This document shows positions 35,147 to 44,865 of a stretch of DNA of 64,000 nucleotides, one piece after another; positions within the stretch are counted from its first letter, which is position 1, and each line of letters opens with the position of its first letter. The position numbers were made by a program, and so were the translations under genes. Source of the stretch: CAYVBE01 sp964572825 (GTDB taxonomy: Bacteria > Planctomycetota > Brocadiia > SM23-32); contig CAZNGS010000002.1 in NCBI GenBank assembly GCA_964572825.1, positions 1 to 64,000 on the forward strand, in the 5' to 3' direction. The notes below the pieces were generated by a model that was not told where the DNA came from, did no database searches, and was given only the letters and a program-made list of their open reading frames with translations.

Positions 35147-38100
35147 ATGTTCCCACGTGCATCCCGCGTGCTTGCTGTTCTGGCCCTCTGCGCTCTGCTG
35201 TCGATCAATGCCAGGGCAACCGAGTATTCGTGGCAGAAACCCCATGCAAAGGTCCTGCCCATGGGCAACCTGGAATGGGCGCCGGACCCTTTCGCGTTCA
35301 CGCCCGGAGAGACGGTCCGTTACGTCGATTACGCCGCCGGCGATGACGCCAGTCCCGGCACCAGGGCCCGGCCCTGGAAACACCACCCCTGGGACGCCGA
35401 GGCAACCGGCAATGCCGCCCGGGCTTCCGGACCGATCACCTACGTGTTCAAACGGGGCGTTATCTACCGGGGCCAGCTCGTCGCCGACGAATCCGGCGAG
35501 GAGGGAAATCCGATCCGCCTGACCAGCGACCCCTCCTGGGGCCAGGGGCAGGCGATGCTCTTCGGCTCCATCCGTCTGCCAGAAGGCTGGCACAGGGCCC
35601 AGGCCGACGAGTTGCCGAAATACATGCCCGACGATGGCAAGATATGGGTTCTCGACACCTCGGACATCAAGGTGAACCCCGACTGGATCGACAATTTCGC
35701 CCGGCCGGCGGGGGATGAGTTCGAGGTCTTCTCGGTGTTCGAACTGCGGGGCGGCCGGATCAACCGCCTCCACGTGGCGCGGGATCCGGACTGGCAGCCG
35801 GGGAACCCCAACTTTCCCCTTGACTACTGGCATCAGTGGGATGGGTTCCGGCACGGAGACGTGGTGGACGGCGAGCGCGTCGGCCGCGGCGGGCAGGACG
35901 AGGACCTTAAGGGCAAACCGGAGGATTTCTTCGAGGGCGGCTACCTGGCCAGCCAGTGGAAGGGCAACATGGGCACGCCGGGCTGGCGGAAGATCCAGGA
36001 GGGCCACTACAATCCCGAACATGGCACCCTTTTGCCCACGGGCTGGTTCGTCGGCAAGGGCACCCGCTACATGATCGAGAACGTGCCCGCCTACCTCGAT
36101 GCACCCGGGGAGTTCTACTTCGCCCGCGAGGGCAGCCATAAGGGAAATCTCTACCTGCGGATGCCCGACGACGGCAACCCCAACGAGGCCGTTCTGGAGG
36201 TGCCCGCGATTCAGGATCTGATCGCCATCCGCGACCAGAGCCACATCGAGATCAGCGGCCTGGAGTTCCGTTTCAACCGGGTGAATTACGTGGGCGACCA
36301 GTTCCTGATGCAGATCAGCAATCCCGCCTGCGTCCGCATCGGCGGCAACTGCCGGGACGTGCGCGTCTCCAACAACACCTTCCGCCAGATCGTGACGGCC
36401 GTCAGCGCCTTCCCGCGTCCCGACGAACGGCTGACGGAACTGCACGCGCAGGGCCTTTTGCCCTGGCGGCCGGACGACCTGCTCGACCGCGTTTACGTCA
36501 GCGACAACGACATCCGTTACTGCGAGCGTGAGGCGATCGTGGTGTTCTCGGGGCGCGGTAACGGCCCCGGAGCCGGCAGGCTCGGCCACGCCGAGGTGCT
36601 GCGCAACCGGCTTTATGAGATCGGCTTCCGACAGGGTCACTGGCGCTACTCGGCCATCCCCGCGTTGCGCGTCTGGTATCCCCGCACGGCCGAGATCGCG
36701 GGCAACATGATCGACCGCTGCTGGGGCTGTGCCATCATGGTTCACGGCGGGAAGCACGGCGACGACAGCGAAGCGCCCCTCACCCGCATCCTGGTCCACC
36801 ACAACAAGGTGGAGAACACGGTGCTGGCGGTCAACGATTACGGGGCCATCTCGCTGTGGCAGGGAGGGCCGATGTACTGCTTCGACAACGTCTCCGGCAA
36901 CTGCGTCGGTCACGCGCCGGACCGCAATCTGAGCAGCCCCTGGAAGAACGTCGGCTATCCTTACTACATCGACGGGGGCTACAAGATATATACCTTCAAT
37001 AACATCAGTTGGGGTCGCAGCAACCGCATGGACGACCCCTACCGCAACACGGGAACCTACTTCATGGTGTTCGGGTTTCTCAACCCGGTGGTGAACAACA
37101 CCTTCTTCCGCGCCTACAAGGGCATCGCCGGCAGCAGCGGGAACCGCAGCGACATCCTCGGCAACGCCGTGTGCGACATCCTGACCGACTTCATCGCCTC
37201 CAACCGCATGGGCGATCCCTCCCTGGCCGGCGGCGGCGACACGGGCGAGATGGGCCTGCGGGGCGTGCCCACCCTCGCCTACGCCAACAACCTGTTCTAC
37301 AGCGACAGCGAGAAGACACGTGCCGGCCGCCTCTACCAGCCCAACAGGCGGGCGCTGGAGGCCGGAGCCGCCGACAAGCTCATTGCGGCCGACACCGTGG
37401 AGGAGATGTCCCGGCAGATGCAAGAATTCCCCACACGCTGCGGCAAGCTCGGCTGGCGCGCGGACCGGATGCCCCTGCGCGACCCGGAGAACCGCGACTA
37501 CCGCCCGAAGCCGGGCTCGAAGGCCATCGACAACGGCGCCCGGTATTTCGTCCCGTGGTCACTGTACGCCACGGTGGGCGAGTGGAATTTCAACCAGAAT
37601 CGCGCCCACCCGGACAGGGCCATCGACTACCATTTCTACATGACGGGCGAATACTTCGATCGCAAGATGTACGAGTATATCCCCACCCACGACCTGAAGA
37701 TCAGTGAGGCACAACTGGACAGCTACGTCGAGTCGCCTTCGGAAAACTGGGTGCCCGGCGCCCTGACTTTCGACGGGCAGCGCTTCGGCACCGTGACCGA
37801 TGCCTCCATGCGCGAAGACGTGCTGGTGAACAAGCAGAACTGGCTGGCCAAACCCCAGGTGAGCAAGGACAAGCTGCCCGGTGAGCCGTGGAAGATCGGG
37901 GACAAGCATCTCCGCTATCCCGGCCGCCTGCGCAAGACCCTCGACATCTCCACGGAGAACCTGCTGGTGGAGGCCACCCTGCGGACGCAGCGCGGGCATG
38001 GCGGTGGCACGGTGGCCGGCAAGTCCGACGGCCGGACCGGCTACCGCCTGGCCATCACCGACCGGGGCGTGGCCGCCCTGGAGCTGGTCCACGGAGGCAA

Positions 38101-38458
38101 GACCTTCTCGATGTCCACGCCCGAAGCCGTCAATGACAACCAGTGGCACCACGTGCTGGCCGAAATCGACCGCGCCACCGGCCTCGCCGCCATGTACCTG
38201 GACGGTCGGCAAGTGGGCCGGAAGAAGCTCGACCTGCCGGCGGATGCCTCCCTGAGCAACCGGGCGGACTTCGTGGTGGGGAAGGGCTTCCGGGGCGTGC
38301 TGGACTTCCTGCGCGTCTGCCAGGGCACGCTGGCCGACGCCCGGACCAACATCGAAGAGCTTTACACCTGGCAGACCGAAGGTCCCGTGACCCGCGACTT
38401 CTGCGGCAACAAGCCCGTCCGCCGCCGGGATGTCGGCGCCCTGGAGCTTGTGCAGTGA
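35147..38458 (+). CDS. Secreted right-handed beta-helix protein with C-terminal LamG domain
   Basis: ATG 35147 has GGAG six bases upstream and begins a Sec signal (RVLAVLALCALLSINARA); in-frame starts at 35039 and 35045 add a Tat-like stub. The 1103-residue protein opens with EYSWQKPHAKVLPMGNLEWA and GPITYVFKRGVIYRGQL, followed by parallel beta-helix coils (SHIEISGLEFRFN, NCRDVRVSNNTFRQI, RILVHHNKVENTVLAVNDYG). Such helices occur in pectate-lyase-like and other polysaccharide enzymes. Residues about 925-1070 form a concanavalin/LamG sandwich (NQWHHVLAEIDRATGLAAMY). No lyase catalytic set could be fixed. Its N-terminal 130 residues are repeated in the chimeric gene at 42370. Confidence 0.78.
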   Translation: MFPRASRVLAVLALCALLSINARATEYSWQKPHAKVLPMGNLEWAPDPFAFTPGETVRYVDYAAGDDASPGTRARPWKHHPWDAEATGNAARASGPITYVFKRGVIYRGQLVADESGEEGNPIRLTSDPSWGQGQAMLFGSIRLPEGWHRAQADELPKYMPDDGKIWVLDTSDIKVNPDWIDNFARPAGDEFEVFSVFELRGGRINRLHVARDPDWQPGNPNFPLDYWHQWDGFRHGDVVDGERVGRGGQDEDLKGKPEDFFEGGYLASQWKGNMGTPGWRKIQEGHYNPEHGTLLPTGWFVGKGTRYMIENVPAYLDAPGEFYFAREGSHKGNLYLRMPDDGNPNEAVLEVPAIQDLIAIRDQSHIEISGLEFRFNRVNYVGDQFLMQISNPACVRIGGNCRDVRVSNNTFRQIVTAVSAFPRPDERLTELHAQGLLPWRPDDLLDRVYVSDNDIRYCEREAIVVFSGRGNGPGAGRLGHAEVLRNRLYEIGFRQGHWRYSAIPALRVWYPRTAEIAGNMIDRCWGCAIMVHGGKHGDDSEAPLTRILVHHNKVENTVLAVNDYGAISLWQGGPMYCFDNVSGNCVGHAPDRNLSSPWKNVGYPYYIDGGYKIYTFNNISWGRSNRMDDPYRNTGTYFMVFGFLNPVVNNTFFRAYKGIAGSSGNRSDILGNAVCDILTDFIASNRMGDPSLAGGGDTGEMGLRGVPTLAYANNLFYSDSEKTRAGRLYQPNRRALEAGAADKLIAADTVEEMSRQMQEFPTRCGKLGWRADRMPLRDPENRDYRPKPGSKAIDNGARYFVPWSLYATVGEWNFNQNRAHPDRAIDYHFYMTGEYFDRKMYEYIPTHDLKISEAQLDSYVESPSENWVPGALTFDGQRFGTVTDASMREDVLVNKQNWLAKPQVSKDKLPGEPWKIGDKHLRYPGRLRKTLDISTENLLVEATLRTQRGHGGGTVAGKSDGRTGYRLAITDRGVAALELVHGGKTFSMSTPEAVNDNQWHHVLAEIDRATGLAAMYLDGRQVGRKKLDLPADASLSNRADFVVGKGFRGVLDFLRVCQGTLADARTNIEELYTWQTEGPVTRDFCGNKPVRRRDVGALELVQ

Positions 38459-38508
38459 TCGAACTTTGCGGATCTGCTGCTCGCTGAATTCAGCATCGGG
38501 GTAGTCTC

Positions 38509-40350
38509 ATGATGCGCCCTCTCAGGCTGCGGTTGGTTTTTCTGGCACTGGTGGTTGCCGCGCCCTTCGGGTCCTCGGCCCTGGCGCAGGAGGTGGCCCG
38601 GCAGTTCAAATACCGCTCGATCGCCATCCAGGGCCATATGTCGGAAAGGGCTCTGGAAGGAAGCCCCTTCCTCGGACCCGAGATGCTGCGCGAGGTGGCG
38701 CGGCTGGGCTACAACGACATCTGCTTCCACGTCGAGTGGGGCGAACAGACCCAGAAGATTACCGAGATCCACGACTACCTGGCCGAGCAAGGGCTGATCG
38801 AGCTGGTGGACGAGTTGGGGCTGACTACCTCGGTCTGGGTCCGGGAGTTCGTCGACTACGACGAGTCGTGGGGCGAACCGACCGTTGGGAACGAGAAGCT
38901 GTGGAAGATACTGCGGCAGCGCTACGAGTCTTATCTTGACCTCTGGCCCGAGATCGACTACTTCGTCATCACGAATACCGAGACGCAGATGAGCCCGCGG
39001 GGTCGAGAGACGTTCCAGAAGATCTTCGAGCTGATCGGCGGTGTCGCCCGCGAGCGCGGGGCCGGCATCATCGTGCGCAGCTTCTTTCACGGGCCCCGCC
39101 GTGTGTGGTTGGAGGACATGCTGCCCGTGATTCCCGACTACGCTATGGTGCAGCACAAGTACGTCCAAGGAGACTGGTCGCTCCGGCGGCCAAACAACCC
39201 GCTGATCGCACTGCCCGACGACCACCGCGTGGTGGTCGAGTTCGACGTCGGTGGTGAATACTATGAGACAGACCACATCCTCAATTGCTTCGCGGATGAT
39301 CTGGCCGAGCGCATGGAGTACATCATCGGCTCCGGTGCCGAGGGCATCTCGGTGCGCATCAATCGCTTCAGTGGAAATGCTTTCGACCACCCCAACGCCG
39401 TCAACTACTGGTACCTGGGCCTGCTGACCAGCGGCCAGGTGGAGAACGTGGACGAGGCCTGGGAGAAATTCACCACGGAGTACTTCGGGAAGAATGTGGC
39501 GGACGAGATGATCAAAATACTTCGGCCCACCGGCGAGGTCACCGCCGAGGCGATGAGCCTGGGCAGGAATGCCTACGGCAACGCGCGCAATTCCGAGATA
39601 GCGGTCACCCGCTACGAGCGCCAGGGCAAACGCTTCGAGCACCCGCAGTTCCTGGAGGCTTACTCGAGTTTCGCCAAGGGCACGGAAAGGCGTGCGGAGT
39701 ACGAGGACCGTCTCGAAGCGCAACTGCGGGGTAAGCCGGAGCTAATCTCCGGGGAACGGGAAGCCTACGAAAAACAGCTCGCCTCGATTGACCGGAGCAT
39801 CCAGCGGCTGGAAGCCCTCCGCAACAGGCTTGACGGGCGGACCTACTCCTACATGCACTGGCTGCTGGAGGAGACCCGCTGCAACCTGCGGGTGATGGAG
39901 GAGGCCCAGTTGGCCCACCTGAAAGTCTTCCGCATCCGCCACGGTGCCGACGAGCAGGAGACCGCCCGCCTGAAAAAGGAGATCCAGGAGCATCTGGGGA
40001 TCATCGAGGAACTCGCCCTGCGGGATGGCGTGGGCAATGGTGAGGAAATCGAGGGCAGATGGCGCAGCCGGCAGTACCACGAGCGACGCGGCTCATACGC
40101 CGAGGCGGGCAAGTTCGTCACCGAGTTCCGATTGTGGATGCACCGGCTTGGCCTGGGCGAGCCGCTCCGGTACGAGAAGGACAACGACGGCCGGATGGAG
40201 GTAGTCGGCACGCTCGATGAATTCATCGAATACCACATTGACCGGGGCTGGACCGAGAGAGCAGCCGAGCGCTGGGCGTACTGGATCTGCAAGGAGTCCG
40301 ATTCCTTTGACGAATGGGTGGAGAAGAAATTCGGTGGCATAGAGCGCTGA
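38509..40350 (+). CDS. Secreted glycosidase-like protein of unrecognised family (copy B)
   Basis: The 613-residue protein has a Sec signal (LVFLALVVAAPFGSSALA). It is paralogous to the 33379 protein: YRSIAIQGHMSE, LGYNDICFHVEWGEQTQKIT, YFVITNTETQMSPRGRET, AGIIVRSFFHGPRR, EGISVRINRFSGNAFDHPNA and LRPTGEVTAEAMSLG match in order. The conserved acidic sites (HVEWGE, NTETQ, VVEFDVGGEY) are the best candidates for catalytic residues. Copy B has about 60 extra C-terminal residues. The two copies flank the beta-helix gene, which suggests duplication of a larger block. Confidence 0.6.
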   Translation: MMRPLRLRLVFLALVVAAPFGSSALAQEVARQFKYRSIAIQGHMSERALEGSPFLGPEMLREVARLGYNDICFHVEWGEQTQKITEIHDYLAEQGLIELVDELGLTTSVWVREFVDYDESWGEPTVGNEKLWKILRQRYESYLDLWPEIDYFVITNTETQMSPRGRETFQKIFELIGGVARERGAGIIVRSFFHGPRRVWLEDMLPVIPDYAMVQHKYVQGDWSLRRPNNPLIALPDDHRVVVEFDVGGEYYETDHILNCFADDLAERMEYIIGSGAEGISVRINRFSGNAFDHPNAVNYWYLGLLTSGQVENVDEAWEKFTTEYFGKNVADEMIKILRPTGEVTAEAMSLGRNAYGNARNSEIAVTRYERQGKRFEHPQFLEAYSSFAKGTERRAEYEDRLEAQLRGKPELISGEREAYEKQLASIDRSIQRLEALRNRLDGRTYSYMHWLLEETRCNLRVMEEAQLAHLKVFRIRHGADEQETARLKKEIQEHLGIIEELALRDGVGNGEEIEGRWRSRQYHERRGSYAEAGKFVTEFRLWMHRLGLGEPLRYEKDNDGRMEVVGTLDEFIEYHIDRGWTERAAERWAYWICKESDSFDEWVEKKFGGIER

Positions 40351-40482
40351 GCATCCCGGGGCTTGAGCGCACACTCGCTCCGGAGGTTTGTGCAAGCGGG
40401 ATACGCTTCTATGGACACGGACGGCGTGGAGCAAGACGACGGGCAGCACGCCCGAAACACTCGAGCAAAGGAGGAAGTTTTC

Positions 40483-42336
40483 ATGCGCGACTCAATAAGC
40501 AGACCTCTTTTTTGCGCCTTCATCGTACTGGCCGTAGCCCTTGGACGTGTCTCGGCCCGGTCGGACTCTCACCCGCCGATGCCTGATCCGGGGCAGGGCT
40601 ACTTCGTGATGAACGAGGGCAACAGCCTGATGGGCCAGATGCACACCAATATGTTCCTGGAGGATGGGAAGGTGACTCTCCTGCCCGGCATGGCCGACTT
40701 TCTCGGCTTCCCCGAGCACCGGGTGGAGGGCGTCGGCGCGGCCGGTGTGCCCATCGATTACATCTGGATCAAGACGCACAAGCGGGAGGAGTTCTTCCAG
40801 GATCTGGCGGGCAACCCCGTGGAGCTTTTCACCGTCCAGCCGTTCGGCTTCCAGAACCACCGCACCCCTCAGGTGGAGGCTGCGGCCGCGGCCCAGATGT
40901 ACCGCCACGTGATCGAGAAGAATCCGGACGCACCTCTGCTGATTTACCAGACCTGGCCGTCAGGGCGGTCCCCCGGCGGGTCCTACCACGATCTCGGCCC
41001 CGCGCTGGAGAACAACGGGGGCGACGCAGAGAAGTATCTGCGCGGGCTGCAGAAGTGCATCGACGGCTACATGAACCCCGTGGCCCACATCCTCCGACAG
41101 GAGTTCCCGGACCGGCCCGTATATATCATCCCCGCGCCCCAAGCCATTGCCGAAGTCGGCCGGCGGCTGGAGGAGGCGGACGAATTCGCCGGGATACAGC
41201 ACGTGGCGGAGCTGCTGTTCGACGGCGGCCGGAGCGTCCACCTCAGCCGGAAGGGGCAGTTCCTGGTGGCGATGACGCAGTTGGCGAGCATATATCGGAC
41301 AAATCCCGCCGAGGCCGACATCCCCGTCGATTACAAGACCGTCTTCGCCTTCGCCCTGAAGGAAGGACCTCAATCTCCCGGGCTGACTGCAGAACAGGGC
41401 AAAAGACTCGCCCAACTGGCATGGGACGTGGTGCGCACCTATCCCGCCACGCCCGTCTCGCACAGACCGTTCGAGTTCGACGACATGGTAAAGCCCCAGC
41501 CGGCCTCTACGGAAGATGTCCGGATGCTCAACACCAAACAGGCCCTGGTTCAGTGGAGCCCCGGCAGCGACAACACCGGCGTGGACAAGCAGGTAGTCTA
41601 CCTGGACGGCAACTACCGCGACACCCTCCCGCCGGAGGATACCGATTACCGCATCGGCAGTCTCGACACCGGAGAAAACACCTTCCTCATCCGGACCTTC
41701 GACAAGAACTACAACATGGCGGACCTCCAGGTGGAGATCCAGGCCCCGCCCGTCCGCGGGGAGACGGCGATCCTGGCGTGGGACCTCTCCCCTTACACCC
41801 TGAACGCCGAATACGCGAAAAAGCATCCGGAGTACTCGCTGGCTACCAAGATCGAGGTGACCGAAAGCAGCGGCGTCGATGCCTCCCGGGGCGCCATCAC
41901 GTTCGGTCCCGGCGCCCATACCGCAAGCCGGCCCTTCCGGCACTGCATGATCATCTCTCCGGATCGTGCCGAATCCTTCGCCGCCGCCCACGAGGCCGGC
42001 ACCTATGTCACATTTACAGTGGCGCCGAAGGAAGGCCGGACGCTGGCCCTGAAATCGCTGGTGCTTCCACTGAAGACCAACGAGTCGGGCCTGAGCGTCG
42101 CGCTGATGGCCTCCAAAACCGGTTTCGAGAAGGGAGACCAGATCGGCAGTGTGGTGATCGAGGGCGGCCTTTCGGAGGTCGAGTTTCCCCTGCACGAAGT
42201 GGAACAGCTACAGTCCGTAAGCGAACCGGTCGAGTTCCGACTGTACTTCTCCCAAGGCCACCACCAGACCTACATCGGGACATATCAGGATCCGGACAGA
42301 GAGCCCGATGTCTGGCTGCGCGGAGACGTGAAATAG
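40483..42336 (+). CDS. Secreted SGNH hydrolase with beta-rich C-terminus (paralogue)
   Basis: ATG 40483 follows GGAGGAAG. The 617-residue protein has a Sec signal (CAFIVLAVALGRVSA). FVMNEGNSLMGQMH carries the GNS Ser, VEGVGAAGVPIDYIW the second block, and GGRSVHLSRKGQFLVA the late His. This aligns with 17752-19497 throughout, including the FN3-like part (TKQALVQWSPGSDNTGVDKQ) and the last domain (KPVEFRL/EPVEFRLYF). Deacylation of a polysaccharide is the likely role. It precedes the chimeric gene by 33 bp. Confidence 0.78.
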   Translation: MRDSISRPLFCAFIVLAVALGRVSARSDSHPPMPDPGQGYFVMNEGNSLMGQMHTNMFLEDGKVTLLPGMADFLGFPEHRVEGVGAAGVPIDYIWIKTHKREEFFQDLAGNPVELFTVQPFGFQNHRTPQVEAAAAAQMYRHVIEKNPDAPLLIYQTWPSGRSPGGSYHDLGPALENNGGDAEKYLRGLQKCIDGYMNPVAHILRQEFPDRPVYIIPAPQAIAEVGRRLEEADEFAGIQHVAELLFDGGRSVHLSRKGQFLVAMTQLASIYRTNPAEADIPVDYKTVFAFALKEGPQSPGLTAEQGKRLAQLAWDVVRTYPATPVSHRPFEFDDMVKPQPASTEDVRMLNTKQALVQWSPGSDNTGVDKQVVYLDGNYRDTLPPEDTDYRIGSLDTGENTFLIRTFDKNYNMADLQVEIQAPPVRGETAILAWDLSPYTLNAEYAKKHPEYSLATKIEVTESSGVDASRGAITFGPGAHTASRPFRHCMIISPDRAESFAAAHEAGTYVTFTVAPKEGRTLALKSLVLPLKTNESGLSVALMASKTGFEKGDQIGSVVIEGGLSEVEFPLHEVEQLQSVSEPVEFRLYFSQGHHQTYIGTYQDPDREPDVWLRGDVK

Positions 42337-42369
42337 AAACAATCCCGTCTCTGGAATGGAGCAAATCTT

Positions 42370-43185
42370 ATGAGACCGTGCATCGGTACCATTCTTGCGC
42401 TCGTTTTCAGCGCCGCCGCATGTCTTGCTGCCCAGTTCGACTGGCAGAAGCCGCAGACCACCGTCACAAGGACGGGGGCCATCGAGTGGAAACCGAAGCC
42501 CTTCGCAGACGGTCTGGGTGGGCAGGACGTCCGTTACATTTACATAGACTACGAGGACGGTGGGCTCACCCCTGCCAAGGCGTGGAAGCACCACCCGTGG
42601 GACTACACCGCCGGGGGCAATGCCGCTCCGTGCACGGGTGTAAAGACCTACGTGTTCAAGCGCGGCGTTTTCTACCGCGGTCAGCTCTATGCCAGAGACT
42701 CCGGGACGGCCGAGCAGCCGATCCGCCTGACCAGCACGCGGGACTGGGGTGAGGGGGAGGCCGTGTTCGTCGGTTCCGTGAAGCTACCGGATCAATGGGT
42801 CCGGGTGGACCGGGCCAACCTGGCGCCGCCCGGGCGGCTGCCGAAGGTCGCCCGGGCCTTCAGCGAAAAGCTGCTCGACCGAGAGAAGATGACCTATTCC
42901 GACAACAACCAGAGGGCGCTGACCATACCGCTCTGCCTCGACTTTCCTCCCCCGGACGCGCAGGATGCGGTGGAGAAGACCCTTCTGCACATGGTGGTGG
43001 AGGGCGGCGTTCCCGTTGAGAAGGCGGAGGGAGTGCAACCGGTCGAGTCCGTCGATCTCGCCTCCTACTGGTGGCTCGACACCACGGCCGGCCGCCCGGC
43101 AAAGGAGGAGGAAGTCCGCTCACGGGATCACTTCCTCGCCTACCGGGTGCAGGCGGGACAATATACGTTCCACGTCTCGGACTGA
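42370..43185 (+). pseudogene. Chimeric gene: beta-helix N-terminus fused to GH78 internal and C-terminal pieces
   Basis: The 271-residue frame is intact but built from three pieces. Residues 1 to about 157 (signal peptide, FDWQKPQTTVTRTGAIEWKP, TYVFKRGVFYRGQLYARDSG) copy the start of the beta-helix protein. Residues about 158-213 (RLPKVARAFSEKLLDREKM, NNQRALTIPLCLDFPPPDA) copy a GH78 barrel segment. The rest (VPVEKAEGVQPVESVDLASY) is the GH78 C-terminus. The second junction lies at GAGGGCG 43000-43006, a heptamer present at both matching sites in GH78 copy 2 (31215 and 31764). No complete domain remains, so enzymatic activity is unlikely. Confidence 0.8.
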
Positions 43186-43195
43186 GAGGAGAAAC

Positions 43196-43360
43196 GTGAA
43201 AAGGAGAGACTTCTTGAAAGCCGGGGCCGCCGGCGGACGCGCGACCCGACCGGGCCGCCGAACTGAGACAGATGCTCCGCCATTGGCGTCGGTCTGTCGG
43301 CGCCCGGATGCCGCACTGGCCCTCGGACTCCGAAAACCATTGAGACACAGGGAGGTAGTC
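43196..43360 (+). pseudogene. Second sulfatase Tat-leader stub, in frame with the esterase
   Basis: GTG 43196 follows GAGAGGAGAAAC, the same spacing as the sulfatase start after GH78 copy 2. It encodes VKRRDFLKAGAAGG and then unrelated residues that run in frame into the esterase. It completes the picture of a lost GH78-sulfatase pair at this place. Confidence 0.55.
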
Positions 43361-44812
43361 GTGAAGAAGCTCGTTGTGCTGCTTGCTGTCGCCGCGATCG
43401 TCGCCGCCATTCCGGCCGCTCACGGGATGCGTGGCATGGAGAAGTATTTCCGGGATGTGGGTCCAACCCCCCGCTGGTACATACCTCCCGAGGAGGGGCC
43501 GCTGGTGGGAGCGCAGAAGTTCTGGTACGTCACCCCCCACGACCTGCTGCCCGGCGGCTATGCCATAAATTCGGGCAAGAAGGGCGTGGCCAACGTCACC
43601 GAGGAAAGCCTCGAGGTGACACCGCTCAGCGTCTGGGGCCGCTACACCTACCGCGTCACCCCCCGGACCGCGACCGGCGGCGAGACGGAGTTCCCGGACC
43701 GCTCGGTCGTGGGCAGCGAACTCATTCAATGGGGCGATCTGCCCCAGGTGGCGGACCCGGACCGCACGCTCCTGATCCGGGGCGAGGTGGAGGAGGTCTA
43801 CCCGCAGGGGAAAGGCTTCCGGGGCACCATCCGGTTCAAGGACGGGCCGCTCCCCGTGCGCTTCGACGTCATCAAAGTGGAGAACGAGAAACGCCTGCCG
43901 GACGTCCACTCGCGGCACTACGGCCCGCACTGGGAGCACACGTTCGACATTTACTACCCCGGGGATTTCAAGCGGGGCAGCGACGCCCCCCTGCCCATGC
44001 TGCTCTATATCCACGGCGGCGGCTGGAACGCCCTGGACAAGAGCGGCGTCAACCGGTCCGCCGACAGTTGGAACGAGGCCGGGATCGCCGTCGGCTCCCT
44101 GAACTACCGCTACGTCTCGATGTACGACGAGCACCCGGCGATGACCGTCCCCGTGGCGGCACCGCTTTTGGATGCGGTCAGAGGTCTGCAGTACATCAAG
44201 CACCATGCGGACGAACTCGGCATCGACCCGGACCGCATCTGCCTGACCGGGGGCAGCGCCGGCGGCGCCAGCAGCGCCTGGCTGGCCATGCATGCCGACA
44301 TGGCACAACCCGACAGCGACGACCCGGTGGCCCGGATGTCCACCCGGGTGGCCTGCTCCACCCCGCACCAGGCGCAGACCTCCCTGGACCCACGACGTAT
44401 GCGCCAGTGGATCCCCTCGGTTACCTACGGAGCCCACGCCTTCTTCCCCTCGGACGTGCTGCCGAAGAAAGGCGAGAAAAGATTCCAGTACTTCCTGGAC
44501 CACCGCCGGGAAATCCTCCCCTACGTCGAGGATTTCTCCGCCTACCGACAGGCCAGTGCCGACGATCCGCCCATGCTGCTGGTCTACGGCGGGCAAAAGG
44601 ACGTGCTGCCCGCCGAGGATTCCGGCCACGCCACCCACCACCCGAAGTTCGGAGAAATGCTCTGCCGGCGGTTGCGGGAGCTCGGCGTGGAGTGTTATTA
44701 CTGGGCGGACAACGTCCGGTGCCACGAAAAACGATACGACCGTTGGCACGGCGTGCACATCTTTGTCAAGGACAAATTGCTCGGATCGGGATGGGACGCG
44801 GAATCCGAATGA
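43361..44812 (+). CDS. Secreted alpha/beta-hydrolase (carbohydrate esterase type)
   Basis: GTG 43361 follows GGAGG by five bases and opens a Sec signal (KLVVLLAVAAIVAAIPAAHG). The 483-residue protein has an N-terminal segment of about 150 residues without a recognised domain, then an esterase/lipase fold: LLYIHGGGWNALDK (oxyanion hole HGGGW), ICLTGGSAGGASSAWLAMHA (nucleophile Ser in GGSAGG), and a late ADDPPMLLVYGGQKD with a candidate Asp and HHPKFGEML with a candidate His. This HGGGW family includes acetyl- and feruloyl-type esterases. It probably deacylates the same glycan attacked by the sulfatases. Confidence 0.83.
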   Translation: MKKLVVLLAVAAIVAAIPAAHGMRGMEKYFRDVGPTPRWYIPPEEGPLVGAQKFWYVTPHDLLPGGYAINSGKKGVANVTEESLEVTPLSVWGRYTYRVTPRTATGGETEFPDRSVVGSELIQWGDLPQVADPDRTLLIRGEVEEVYPQGKGFRGTIRFKDGPLPVRFDVIKVENEKRLPDVHSRHYGPHWEHTFDIYYPGDFKRGSDAPLPMLLYIHGGGWNALDKSGVNRSADSWNEAGIAVGSLNYRYVSMYDEHPAMTVPVAAPLLDAVRGLQYIKHHADELGIDPDRICLTGGSAGGASSAWLAMHADMAQPDSDDPVARMSTRVACSTPHQAQTSLDPRRMRQWIPSVTYGAHAFFPSDVLPKKGEKRFQYFLDHRREILPYVEDFSAYRQASADDPPMLLVYGGQKDVLPAEDSGHATHHPKFGEMLCRRLRELGVECYYWADNVRCHEKRYDRWHGVHIFVKDKLLGSGWDAESE

Positions 44813-44865
44813 GCACCCTCTCTGTTCGGAACGCGACACAATCAATGAACTGTGAGGAGCTTACG

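Noticed and set aside
42965..43195. Upstream extension of the esterase frame
   Set aside because: It is an out-of-frame reading of the chimeric gene's GH78 tail; the Sec signal starts at 43361.
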